Of a stretch of DNA of 64,000 nt, positions 1 through 6,945 are shown piece after piece. The notes beneath the pieces were generated by a model. It was not told where the DNA came from. It ran no database searches and saw nothing but the letters and a program-made list of their open reading frames with translations. Each line of letters begins with the position of its first letter. Position 1 is the stretch's first letter. Source of the stretch: Actinomycetota bacterium (lineage in GTDB: Bacteria; Actinomycetota; Acidimicrobiia; Acidimicrobiales; Ilumatobacteraceae); contig VFZC01000006.1 in assembly GCA_016871355.1 (NCBI GenBank), positions 1 to 64,000 of the forward strand, written 5' to 3'. The position numbers and the translations under genes were made by a program.

Positions 1-139
1 CGAGATGTTGTACGAGTTCGAGCACGACTTCGTGATCGACCACTCGGCCTACGCCGCGGTGTTCGGCGATCACGCCACGCCGCTCGACGAGTCGCTGGCT
101 GTCACCATCGACTGGTTCCGCCAGCACGCCAAGGGCTGA
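1..139 (+). CDS. C-terminus of NAD-dependent epimerase/dehydratase-like protein (partial)
   Basis: Frame 2 is open from the window edge and reads about 45 residues ending FRQHAKG before TGA at 137-139. The segment contains FVIDHSAYAAVFG followed by ATPLDESLAVTIDWF. That pattern of a helix with an (F/A)FG turn, then a TPLxEG-like stretch and a helix rich in W/F, is typical of the last 40 residues of extended short-chain dehydrogenases (epimerase/NmrA type). The Rossmann part lies outside the window, so the substrate cannot be guessed. The stop is one base from the stop of the convergent aldo/keto reductase gene. The gene is missing from the ORF track because its start is outside the window. 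Confidence 0.6.
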   Translation, partial: EMLYEFEHDFVIDHSAYAAVFGDHATPLDESLAVTIDWFRQHAKG

Positions 140-140
140 G

Positions 141-1130
141 TCAGCGCGCGTTGTCGCCGAATCGATACTCGTACGTGAGCGTGTCGATGCGCGTCTTCAG
201 TTCGGGCTCGATCGGATTCGACACCGCGGCGACCGCGTCGGCCAGTTGCTCGGGCTTGCTCGCTCCGATGATCGGAGATGTGATGATCGGATTGGCCAAC
301 ACCCACTGAACGGCCATCGTCGCGGGACTCACACCCGACTCGGCGGCCATGCCCTTCAGCGTCTCGACGGTCTCGAACATGCGCTCGTGCCAGTAGCGCT
401 CTTGGTAGCGCTCAGCCGAGTAGCCGAGTGTGAAGCGGGTGCCCTGTGTGGGCGCACCCGGCTTGTGCTTACCGGTGAGGAATCCGCCGGCCAACGGGTT
501 GTACGGAATCACGGCCACGTTCTCGTCGCGGCAGAGCGGGAACAGCTCGCGCTCGTTCTCGCGGAACAACGCGTTGTATCGCGGTTGCACCGACTCGAAA
601 CGGCTGACGCCGAGCACTTCGGAGCGACCGATCGATCGGGCCAATTGATACGAGAGGTGGTTCGAACATCCGACGTAACGCACCTTGCCCGACGTGACGA
701 GGTCGTGCAGTGCGAGCATGGTCTCGTCGATGGGTGTGTGATCGTCCCAGAAGTGCACCTGATACAGGTCGACGTAATCGGTCTGCAGTCGGCGTAAAGA
801 CGCTTCGACCGCGCGCATGATGTTCTTGCGCGAGTTGCCTTGATCCCACGGCTTGCGCCCGGTCGGGAAGAAGCACTTGGTGGCCACGATGTAGTCGTCG
901 CGACGGCCCTTCATCCAACGGCCGACGATCTCTTCGGTGCGACCGAACAAATCGGGCGGCCCGCCCACCGGATACACGTCGGCGGTGTCGATGAAGTCGA
1001 TACCGGCCGCGTCGGCGGCGTCCATGATGGCGAACGACGTCTCGTCGTCGCACTGGTAGCCGAAGGTCATGGTGCCCAAGCAGAGTCGCGACACCTTGAG
1101 GCCGGTGCGGCCGAACGGAACGTGATGCAT
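141..1130 (-). CDS. Aldo/keto reductase (NADPH-dependent)
   Basis: A 329-residue single-domain TIM-barrel oxidoreductase of the aldo/keto reductase superfamily, of usual length for the family. The expected tetrad is visible: Asp48 and Tyr53 in DFIDTADVYPVG, Lys85 in VATKCF and His126 in YQVHFWDDH. The cofactor-binding C-terminal part is present (SPIIGASKPEQL). Such cytoplasmic enzymes reduce aldehydes, ketones or sugar carbonyls with NADPH; the sequence does not tell which. The ATG start is supported by a TAGGGT hexamer six bases upstream, the leaderless geometry seen repeatedly in this window. The gene is 19 bases downstream of the DUF3089 gene on the same strand, so read-through from that gene is also possible. 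Confidence 0.9.
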   Translation of the reverse strand: MHHVPFGRTGLKVSRLCLGTMTFGYQCDDETSFAIMDAADAAGIDFIDTADVYPVGGPPDLFGRTEEIVGRWMKGRRDDYIVATKCFFPTGRKPWDQGNSRKNIMRAVEASLRRLQTDYVDLYQVHFWDDHTPIDETMLALHDLVTSGKVRYVGCSNHLSYQLARSIGRSEVLGVSRFESVQPRYNALFRENERELFPLCRDENVAVIPYNPLAGGFLTGKHKPGAPTQGTRFTLGYSAERYQERYWHERMFETVETLKGMAAESGVSPATMAVQWVLANPIITSPIIGASKPEQLADAVAAVSNPIEPELKTRIDTLTYEYRFGDNAR

Positions 1131-1136
1131 GGCTCG

Positions 1137-1142
1137 ACCCTA
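1137..1142 (-). promoter_or_regulatory. Leaderless-type -10 hexamer for the aldo/keto reductase
   Basis: TAGGGT on the minus strand followed by exactly six bases and the ATG. Actinobacterial leaderless promoters have TANNNT at this distance. The same TAGGGT-N6-start arrangement precedes ddl and the glutamine-synthetase-like gene. No TTGACA-like -35 is visible. Confidence 0.55.
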
Positions 1143-1149
1143 GACGGGA

Positions 1150-2388
1150 TCAGTCGGCAGCGAGCCAGACCGCGATCTGCTGTCGCATCACGTCGAGGAT
1201 CGACAACGCACCGATCTCCCAGTCGACGGCATGGAGTCCCCAACGATCGTCGAGATCACCACGAATGTCATCGGTGCGCGGATCGGACGAGTCGGGCTTC
1301 ATCGTCACTTGCAGATACGAGAAGTCGCCCTCGCTCACGCATTGCGCCGAGACGAGACCGGGGAAACTCATGAACGGTGTGGTGATCTTCTGAGTTCCCG
1401 TGCCATCGGAGAAACCCCAATCGGCGGTCGAGAACGCCGACAACAGATCACCCGTACCACCGCTCAACGCAGCCGGGTTGGTGCAGCCGGCTTCTTGTGT
1501 GGGGTCGGGTGCCTGACCCATGCCGGCGGCTTTGCCGAAGAACGCATCGGGGCTCGGCGGCTTGGTGTCGCGGAACGTTGCGTAGGTCATGATGCAGCCG
1601 ACCTGCTCGGCGCTGCGGCACAGGGGCAGATTGTCGAATCGACCACCCACGTCGTCGCCGCGCGGCACCGCGATCGAACCGCCCAGGAGCGCGGCCGACA
1701 CGATGAGCGATCGCTGCGCTTCGTCACCGTCGATCACTTCGTCGATCAAACGTGTCATCTGACCCGTGCCCTGTGAATGGCTCAACAAGATGACGCCACG
1801 ACCCTGGTTGTCGTTGGCGAGGTAGTGCTTCCACGCGTCCTGGACGTCTTCGAACGGGAGACTCCAGGCCTGGGCTCGATCACCGGGCAGTGACGGATTG
1901 AAGAGTCCGGCCAACGTGACGCTGCGGTACGTGGGTGCGAACATGCGGCACACACTCGACAAGCGCGCAACCTGTCCGTACGCGGTGATGCGTTCGTTGC
2001 CAGCCGAGTAATCCGAGTTGAGCGTCGCGTCTTCACTGGAGGTGGGGTAGAGGTAGAAGCAGTCGACCGGTGCATCCGGGTCGGGAGCGAACTCGAGCAC
2101 CTCGATGGACCCGTCGGCGTTCACCAACGTGACGCTCGTGTCGTCGTCGCAGGTGTCGGTGGTGTCGGGTCGACAGGTCCAGTTGGCCGGATCGGAGTAC
2201 ACCTCGCTCTCGTACGGCTCGACGGGTGCTTCGGTGGGTGCGGGCGCGTCGGTTGCGGCGGGAGCGTCCGTCGCCGGCGCCATCGTGTCGGGCGCCGCCG
2301 TGTCGGTCGAGTCCGACGAATCGTCGCCTCCGCACGATGCGATCACGAGCGAAGCGAGTACCACCACAGCCAGACGACGTTTGCGCAT
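1150..2388 (-). CDS. DUF3089 lipoprotein, alpha/beta-hydrolase-like
   Basis: A 412-residue exported protein. The N-terminus MRKRRLAVVV... with VIASC at residues 15-19 is a lipobox, so Cys19 should be lipidated and the protein anchored outside the membrane. A Thr/Pro/Ala/Asp-rich linker follows (about 20-60). The rest matches the DUF3089 family: YLYPTSSEDATLN, then SHSQGT at about 203-208, a nucleophile-elbow motif in which Ser205 would be the catalytic serine of an alpha/beta hydrolase. It is probably an esterase or lipase of unknown substrate; the hydrolase role is inferred from the elbow, and no substrate is known for the family. The start is supported by TACCGT six bases upstream of the ATG. 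Confidence 0.85.
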   Translation of the reverse strand: MRKRRLAVVVLASLVIASCGGDDSSDSTDTAAPDTMAPATDAPAATDAPAPTEAPVEPYESEVYSDPANWTCRPDTTDTCDDDTSVTLVNADGSIEVLEFAPDPDAPVDCFYLYPTSSEDATLNSDYSAGNERITAYGQVARLSSVCRMFAPTYRSVTLAGLFNPSLPGDRAQAWSLPFEDVQDAWKHYLANDNQGRGVILLSHSQGTGQMTRLIDEVIDGDEAQRSLIVSAALLGGSIAVPRGDDVGGRFDNLPLCRSAEQVGCIMTYATFRDTKPPSPDAFFGKAAGMGQAPDPTQEAGCTNPAALSGGTGDLLSAFSTADWGFSDGTGTQKITTPFMSFPGLVSAQCVSEGDFSYLQVTMKPDSSDPRTDDIRGDLDDRWGLHAVDWEIGALSILDVMRQQIAVWLAAD

Positions 2389-2394
2389 GTTGCA

Positions 2395-2400
2395 ACGGTA
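2395..2400 (-). promoter_or_regulatory. Leaderless-type -10 hexamer for the DUF3089 gene
   Basis: TACCGT on the minus strand, six bases before the ATG at 2388. It fits the TANNNT-N6-start pattern found before several genes in this window. Confidence 0.5.
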
Positions 2401-2443
2401 GGCAAAGAAGCGTCGCGACGCGCTGTCCTGCTATCCATGTGCC

Positions 2444-3283
2444 GTGGAGATTCTTCTCGCGGCGGCGGCCGCGGTGGTGTACGGCTTGGGTGACTACTGC
2501 GGTGGACGCGCGGCCCGTCGTTTTCCGTCGCTTGCCGTCACGTTGGCCGGACAGATCTTCAGCTTGCTCGTTCTCGCCGTGGCCTTGGTCGTGTTGGGCG
2601 ACCCGGTGCCGGGTGCACGCGACTGGGTGTGGGGTGCCGTCGGCGGGGCCGGTGGATTCATCGGATTGACGCTGCTCTACTACGGACTCGCCAACGGATC
2701 GATGACGGTGGTGGCCCCACTCACCGCGGTCGTAAGCACGATCGTGCCGGTGGCGGCCGGACTCGGTTTCGGTGAACGTCCGGGCGGCCTCGCATACGTG
2801 GGCATGGTCGTGGCGTTGGCCGGTGTGGTGCTCGTGACCGATGCTATCCGAACTCCGCGCACGGCCACGCGACCGTTCATCTTGTTGGTGGCCATCGGAT
2901 CCGGCGCCGGGTTCGGTTGGTTGTACGTGTGTCTCGATCGCACCAGTGACGACTCGGGTATGTGGCCGCTGCTCGGGGTGCGCATCGCGTCCATCTCGTT
3001 GGCAGCCGTCGTTCTCTTGGCCACGCGGCCCGCTGGTGCGAGCCCCACACGCGTTCCGCTCCTGGCTTTGGTGGCCGGTGTGTTCGACATGGGTGCCAAC
3101 TTGCTGTTCCTGGCCGCCACGCGCGAGGGATTGCTCTCGCTCGTCGCGGTGATCACCTCGCTCTATCCGGTGAGCACGATCGTTCTGGCCATGCGGATCG
3201 ACCGCGAACGAGTCACCCGCAGTCAGGTGATCGGAATGTTGTTGGCCGGACTCGCATTGGCGTTGGTGTCACTCGGGCGCTGA
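2444..3283 (+). CDS. EamA/DMT-family transporter
   Basis: A 279-residue integral membrane protein with about ten hydrophobic segments arranged as two EamA repeats (roughly 1-130 and 145-278). The first repeat ends in ERPGGLAYVGMVVALAGVVLVT and the second in the usual Pro-containing loop LYPVSTIVLA followed by a GMLLAGLALAL helix. DMT permeases export or import metabolites such as amino acids, drugs or nucleotide sugars; the substrate is not predictable here. The start is GTG; a TATCCA hexamer lies six bases upstream. It is transcribed divergently from the DUF3089 lipoprotein with a 55-base gap and ends just before the convergent metallo-hydrolase gene, overlapping its tail by 15 bases. Confidence 0.88.
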   Translation: MEILLAAAAAVVYGLGDYCGGRAARRFPSLAVTLAGQIFSLLVLAVALVVLGDPVPGARDWVWGAVGGAGGFIGLTLLYYGLANGSMTVVAPLTAVVSTIVPVAAGLGFGERPGGLAYVGMVVALAGVVLVTDAIRTPRTATRPFILLVAIGSGAGFGWLYVCLDRTSDDSGMWPLLGVRIASISLAAVVLLATRPAGASPTRVPLLALVAGVFDMGANLLFLAATREGLLSLVAVITSLYPVSTIVLAMRIDRERVTRSQVIGMLLAGLALALVSLGR

Positions 3284-4618
3284 CGGACGCGACGCTTCCA
3301 CCACGGCTTGCGACTCGCGCGCGGCGCTCAGGAAGATGCCCTTGGCCATGAGCGACGACTCGGCTTTGCGACGGCGAATGTAGAGATCGGCGCGGATCTC
3401 GTGCACGTCCGGATCGTCGGGTGCGGCCCAGCCAGCGAAGTCGACCAGATGCGAAGCCAGTCGGAAGTCGCCCTCGTTGGCCACGGTCTGGGCGTGGTGC
3501 GCCAGCGTGAGGGCGCCACCGGCCAGTTCGGCCAGCGTTCGCGCGAGATGAGCATCGGGTGACGGCTTGAGGCGCGACGGAGCGCCGTCCCACCAACCGC
3601 CGAACTGACGCCAGACGTTGTGGATCACGAACTCGGGCTCGTCGTACAACGGTCGCAAGTATGGCTTGGCGAGGGTGTCGTCGGGAACGCGCACGGTGTG
3701 CACGATCTCGTCGAGCGTGGCTCCGGCGTTCATCATGTCGATGACTTCCTTGACCAGATTCTCGAGAGCCGACGCGATCTCGGTGAGAACACGGGCGATG
3801 CGCTCGCGTCCCGCGATGGGGAGTCCGTGGGCCGGGATCAACAACTCGGGTCCGGCCGCGACCATGTCGCGCAATGCGGCCGCCCAGTCGATGGGGAAGC
3901 GCTGAACTTTCTGCGGATTGCCGGCGTTGGGGAAGTTCCAGATCACGAAGTCGCCCGAGAACAACCACTTCTTCTCGGGAACCCAACCCCACAAATGGTC
4001 GTCGGTTTCTCCCGCCGCGTGTCGCAACGAGAGACCGTTGCCGGCGATGTCGAGATCGAGCGACTCGTCCACGTGAGTGGTGGGGCGTAACACCGAAGCG
4101 GGCAGAAAGCGCCGCGCGTTCGGATTGACGGCCACCGACGCGCCACTCGTCTCGCCGTCGCCGATGGTGAGATTCAGTTCGCCACGCAGTCCGCCGAATT
4201 GACGCGCGTTGATCATGACGTTCCAGCCCGCCATCGACTCGTAACGATCGAGGCGGCGGTCGACGTTGTGATGTCCGATCACCTGCGGTGCTCGTTGACC
4301 GAGTGCTTCGGCGTTAGCGGCGAAGAATCCGCTGCCACCCACGTGATCGCCGTGACCGTGCGTGTACACGAGATGGGTGAACGGTGTGCGCAGACGCCAC
4401 TTCCGGATCGACTCGACCACGGCGGCGCCGGTGTGAGCGCCCGAGGTGTCGAAGGTGACGAGACTCTCGCCCACGTCCCAGACCGCGGCGTGGCTGAAGC
4501 TCTCCACCAGGGCCAGACCCTCGGCGATCTCGGAGAGTTCGTTGGTCACGCGGTTGACGGGCTGGTCGGCCTGACCCGAATCGATGATGCGCGCCGACAG
4601 TTCGAGCAGATCCCCCAT
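3269..4618 (-). CDS. Metallo-beta-lactamase-fold hydrolase with alkylsulfatase dimerisation domain
   Basis: From ATG at 4618 the protein is 449 residues. The ORF-track start (4819) would run through the icd promoter and was rejected. Residues 40-290 form a metallo-beta-lactamase domain with the zinc signature THGHGDHVGG (His87, His89, Asp91, His92) and a later PAHG. Residues from about 330 (IHNVWRQFGGWWDGAPSRL, then LTLAHHAQTVANEGDFRLA) match the alkylsulfatase dimerisation domain of SdsA1/BDS1 enzymes. The C-terminal SCP2-like domain of those about 650-residue sulfatases is absent. It may hydrolyse an alkyl sulfate or another ester; the activity is inferred. It is divergent from icd. TAGCGT lies seven bases before the ATG. 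Confidence 0.82.
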   Translation of the reverse strand: MGDLLELSARIIDSGQADQPVNRVTNELSEIAEGLALVESFSHAAVWDVGESLVTFDTSGAHTGAAVVESIRKWRLRTPFTHLVYTHGHGDHVGGSGFFAANAEALGQRAPQVIGHHNVDRRLDRYESMAGWNVMINARQFGGLRGELNLTIGDGETSGASVAVNPNARRFLPASVLRPTTHVDESLDLDIAGNGLSLRHAAGETDDHLWGWVPEKKWLFSGDFVIWNFPNAGNPQKVQRFPIDWAAALRDMVAAGPELLIPAHGLPIAGRERIARVLTEIASALENLVKEVIDMMNAGATLDEIVHTVRVPDDTLAKPYLRPLYDEPEFVIHNVWRQFGGWWDGAPSRLKPSPDAHLARTLAELAGGALTLAHHAQTVANEGDFRLASHLVDFAGWAAPDDPDVHEIRADLYIRRRKAESSLMAKGIFLSAARESQAVVEASRPSAPE

Positions 4619-4625
4619 GGCCGCG

Positions 4626-4631
4626 ACGCTA
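4626..4631 (-). promoter_or_regulatory. Leaderless-type -10 hexamer for the metallo-hydrolase gene
   Basis: TAGCGT on the minus strand, seven bases before the ATG at 4618, giving a predicted leader of about one base. It overlaps the first of two direct repeats in this divergent gap. Confidence 0.45.
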
Positions 4632-4651
4632 GTTGCTGGGGTAGTTGCTGG
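4630..4651. repeat. Direct repeat TAGTTGCTGG x2 in the metallo-hydrolase/icd gap
   Basis: Two identical 10-mers TAGTTGCTGG separated by GG (12-base period) lie between the divergent starts. The left copy overlaps the -10 hexamer of the metallo-hydrolase gene and the right copy sits about 20 bases upstream of the TAGGGT of icd. The position suits a regulator site or duplicated promoter upstream element; no protein is known to bind it. Confidence 0.5.
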
Positions 4652-4669
4652 TCGGGGGACGGGACGGGC

Positions 4670-4675
4670 TAGGGT
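4670..4675 (+). promoter_or_regulatory. Predicted -10 element of icd
   Basis: TAGGGT on the plus strand, 64 bases upstream of the icd ATG, so icd should have a leader of about 57 bases. This agrees with a visible Shine-Dalgarno GAGGAG at 4725-4730. A weak TTGCTG lies 19 bases upstream. Confidence 0.45.
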
Positions 4676-4678
4676 AAG

Positions 4679-4695
4679 ACAAGTCCAAGACAAGT
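4679..4695 (+). promoter_or_regulatory. ACAAGT-N5-ACAAGT direct repeat in the icd leader (candidate operator)
   Basis: ACAAGT occurs twice with an 11-base period, flanked as G-ACAAGT-CCAAG-ACAAGT-G, around the predicted transcription start of icd. The identical arrangement G-ACAAGT-N5-ACAAGT-G is found between acn and gntR at 19915-19933. One helical turn between the half-sites suits a regulator binding one face of the DNA. The binding protein is unknown; the neighbouring GntR/HutC protein is a candidate by inference. Confidence 0.6.
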
Positions 4696-4739
4696 GGGGC
4701 CGCTCCGATGGAAGGGCGGCCGACGAGGAGTAGCGCAAC

Positions 4740-5957
4740 ATGGCCAAGATCAAGGTCGACAACCCGGTCGTCGAACTCGACGGCGACGAGATGACCCGCA
4801 TCATTTGGCAGTTCATCAAGGACCGCCTGATCCTTCCGTACCTCGACGTGAACCTCGAGTACTACGACCTCGGCATGGAGTACCGCGATCAGACCGACGA
4901 TCAGGTCACGATCGATGCCGCCAACGCGATCTTGAAGCACGGCGTGGGCGTCAAGTGCGCCACCATCACACCCGACGAAGCGCGTGTCGAAGAGTTCACG
5001 TTGAAGAAGATGTGGAAGTCGCCCAACGGCACCATTCGCAACATTTTGGGTGGCGTCGTGTTCCGCGAGCCGATCATCTGCAACAACATTCCGCGTCTCG
5101 TTCCGGGCTGGACCAAGCCCATCGTGATCGGCCGTCACGCGCACGGCGATCAGTACAAGGCCACCGACTTCAAGGTTCCCGGCGCCGGCACCGTCACCAT
5201 CACCTACACGCCCGACGACGGCAGCGAGCCGATGAAGTTCGATGTCGCCAAGTTCGGCAGGGACGGCGGCGTCACCATGGGCATGTACAACTTCAACGAC
5301 AGCATCCGCGACTTCGCGCGCGCGTCGCTCCGGTACGGATTGGCCCGTCACTATCCGGTGTACATGAGCACCAAGAACACGATCCTCAAGGCCTACGACG
5401 GCCAGTTCAAGGATCTGTTCCAGGAAGTTTTCGAAGCCGAGTTCAAGGCCGACTTCGACAAGGCCGGCCTCACCTACGAACACCGTCTCATCGACGACAT
5501 GGTCGCCTGCGCCATGAAGTGGGAGGGTGGCTACGTGTGGGCCTGCAAGAACTACGACGGTGACGTGCAGTCCGACACCGTGGCCCAGGGTTACGGATCA
5601 CTCGGTCTCATGACCTCGGTGCTCATGACCCCCGACGGAAAGACCGTCGAAGCCGAAGCCGCGCATGGCACCGTCACGCGCCACTACCGCGAGCACCAGA
5701 AGGGCAACAAGACGTCCACCAACCCCATTGCGTCGGTGTACGCGTGGACGGGTGGTCTGAAGCACCGCGGAAAGCTCGACAACAATCCCCAGCTCATCGA
5801 GTTCGCCGAGAACCTCGAGCGTGTGTGCGTCGAGAGCGTCGAAGGTGGCGAGATGACCAAGGACTTGTCCATTCTCATCTCGAAGGATCAGCCCTGGCTC
5901 ACCACCGAGGACTACCTCGCGGCACTCGATCGTCGCTTGCAGCAGAAGATGAAGTGA
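4740..5957 (+). CDS. icd: NADP-dependent isocitrate dehydrogenase (eukaryote-type, homodimeric)
   Basis: A 405-residue cytoplasmic TCA-cycle enzyme converting isocitrate to 2-oxoglutarate and CO2 with NADP+. Length and motifs match the eukaryote-type subfamily (as in mitochondrial IDH2) and not the E. coli type or the 740-residue monomeric type: [20 protein letters not shown] near the N-terminus, [14 protein letters not shown], the metal-binding [21 protein letters not shown] and the NADP-site [17 protein letters not shown]. The ATG is preceded by GAGGAG nine bases upstream. It is followed after four bases by the MDR oxidoreductase, possibly one transcript. The leader carries the ACAAGT repeats shared with the acn/gntR region. 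Confidence 0.97.
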   Translation: MAKIKVDNPVVELDGDEMTRIIWQFIKDRLILPYLDVNLEYYDLGMEYRDQTDDQVTIDAANAILKHGVGVKCATITPDEARVEEFTLKKMWKSPNGTIRNILGGVVFREPIICNNIPRLVPGWTKPIVIGRHAHGDQYKATDFKVPGAGTVTITYTPDDGSEPMKFDVAKFGRDGGVTMGMYNFNDSIRDFARASLRYGLARHYPVYMSTKNTILKAYDGQFKDLFQEVFEAEFKADFDKAGLTYEHRLIDDMVACAMKWEGGYVWACKNYDGDVQSDTVAQGYGSLGLMTSVLMTPDGKTVEAEAAHGTVTRHYREHQKGNKTSTNPIASVYAWTGGLKHRGKLDNNPQLIEFAENLERVCVESVEGGEMTKDLSILISKDQPWLTTEDYLAALDRRLQQKMK

Positions 5958-5961
5958 TCGC

Positions 5962-6942
5962 GTGCGAGCCGTCGTCCTGCGCGCACACGGTGGCCCGGAG
6001 GTCCTGACCTTCGAACAGGTTCCCGATCCGGTTCCCGGACCGGACGAGGTTCTGGTCGCCATTCGCACGACGGCGCTCAATCGAGCCGATCTTCTGCAAC
6101 GCATGGGTGGCTACCCCGACCCGCGTCGTGGTGTGGCCCTCGAGATCCCAGGCCTCGAGTTCTCTGGTGTGGTGCGGGCCGTGGGAGAGCGCGTGTCGCT
6201 CTGGAAAACAGGCGACGAGGTCATGGCCATCGACGCCGGCGGCGCGTACGCCGAACTCATCTGCACCCACGAGCGTCAACTCATGCGCGTGCCGTCGTCG
6301 GTGGGCGTGCGTGATGCGGCGGCGATCCCCGAAGTCTTCCTGACCGCGTGGGACGCCTTGGTTCTCCAGGGCGGTCTCACGTCGGGTCGCTGGGCCCTCG
6401 TTCATGCCGGTGCGTCCGGTGTGGGCACGGCGGCCATCCAGATCGCCAAGGCCATTGGTGCCCGCATCGCGGTCACGTGCAGTGCCGGCAAGGCCGACGC
6501 GGTTCGTGCTCTCGGGGCCGATGTCGTGCTCGAGCGTTCGCCGCACGATTGGTTGAGCGACGCCATGAAGGCCGTGCCGAGTGGTTTCGACGTGATCCTC
6601 GACGTGGTGGGTGGCGAAGAAGTCGATCGCAACTTGAAGGCGGTCACCACGCGTGGTGTGATCGTTCAGGTTGGTCTCATGGGTGGCGCACAAACTCCGG
6701 TGAACGTCGGCTTGCTCCTGGCCAAGCGAGCGCGCTGGATCGGCACCACTCTGCGCGCACGACCGCTCGAAGAGAAGGTCGCCGTCACGCAACGCTTCGT
6801 CGCCGAGATGTTGCCGTTGTTCGACACCGGTGCGCTGCGACCGATCATCGATCGTCGTTATCCGTTCGACCGGATCGCCGAAGGCCACGAGGCCATGGCG
6901 GCCAACCTCAACACGGGCAAGATCCTCATCGACGTGTCCTGA
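5962..6942 (+). CDS. Zinc-free MDR oxidoreductase, quinone oxidoreductase/PIG3-like
   Basis: A 326-residue medium-chain dehydrogenase/reductase with a GroES-like N-terminal domain and a Rossmann domain whose dinucleotide motif HAGASGVGTAAIQ (about 148-160) is the AxGxxG type of NADPH:quinone oxidoreductases. The zinc ligands of alcohol dehydrogenases are absent. The N-terminus (VLRAHGGPEVLTFE) and the segment ALNRADLLQRMGGYP are characteristic of the TP53I3/PIG3 subgroup. It probably reduces quinones or enones with NADPH. The start is GTG, four bases after the icd stop, and the acyltransferase ATG follows three bases after its own stop, so icd, this gene and the acyltransferase look co-transcribed although no functional link is evident. 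Confidence 0.9.
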   Translation: MRAVVLRAHGGPEVLTFEQVPDPVPGPDEVLVAIRTTALNRADLLQRMGGYPDPRRGVALEIPGLEFSGVVRAVGERVSLWKTGDEVMAIDAGGAYAELICTHERQLMRVPSSVGVRDAAAIPEVFLTAWDALVLQGGLTSGRWALVHAGASGVGTAAIQIAKAIGARIAVTCSAGKADAVRALGADVVLERSPHDWLSDAMKAVPSGFDVILDVVGGEEVDRNLKAVTTRGVIVQVGLMGGAQTPVNVGLLLAKRARWIGTTLRARPLEEKVAVTQRFVAEMLPLFDTGALRPIIDRRYPFDRIAEGHEAMAANLNTGKILIDVS

Positions 6943-6945
6943 GCC

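Noticed and set aside
4619-4819. N-terminal extension of the metallo-hydrolase in the ORF track
   Set aside because: The added 67 residues read through the divergent icd promoter and the start of icd, have no family similarity, and ATG at 4618 has a -10-like hexamer.
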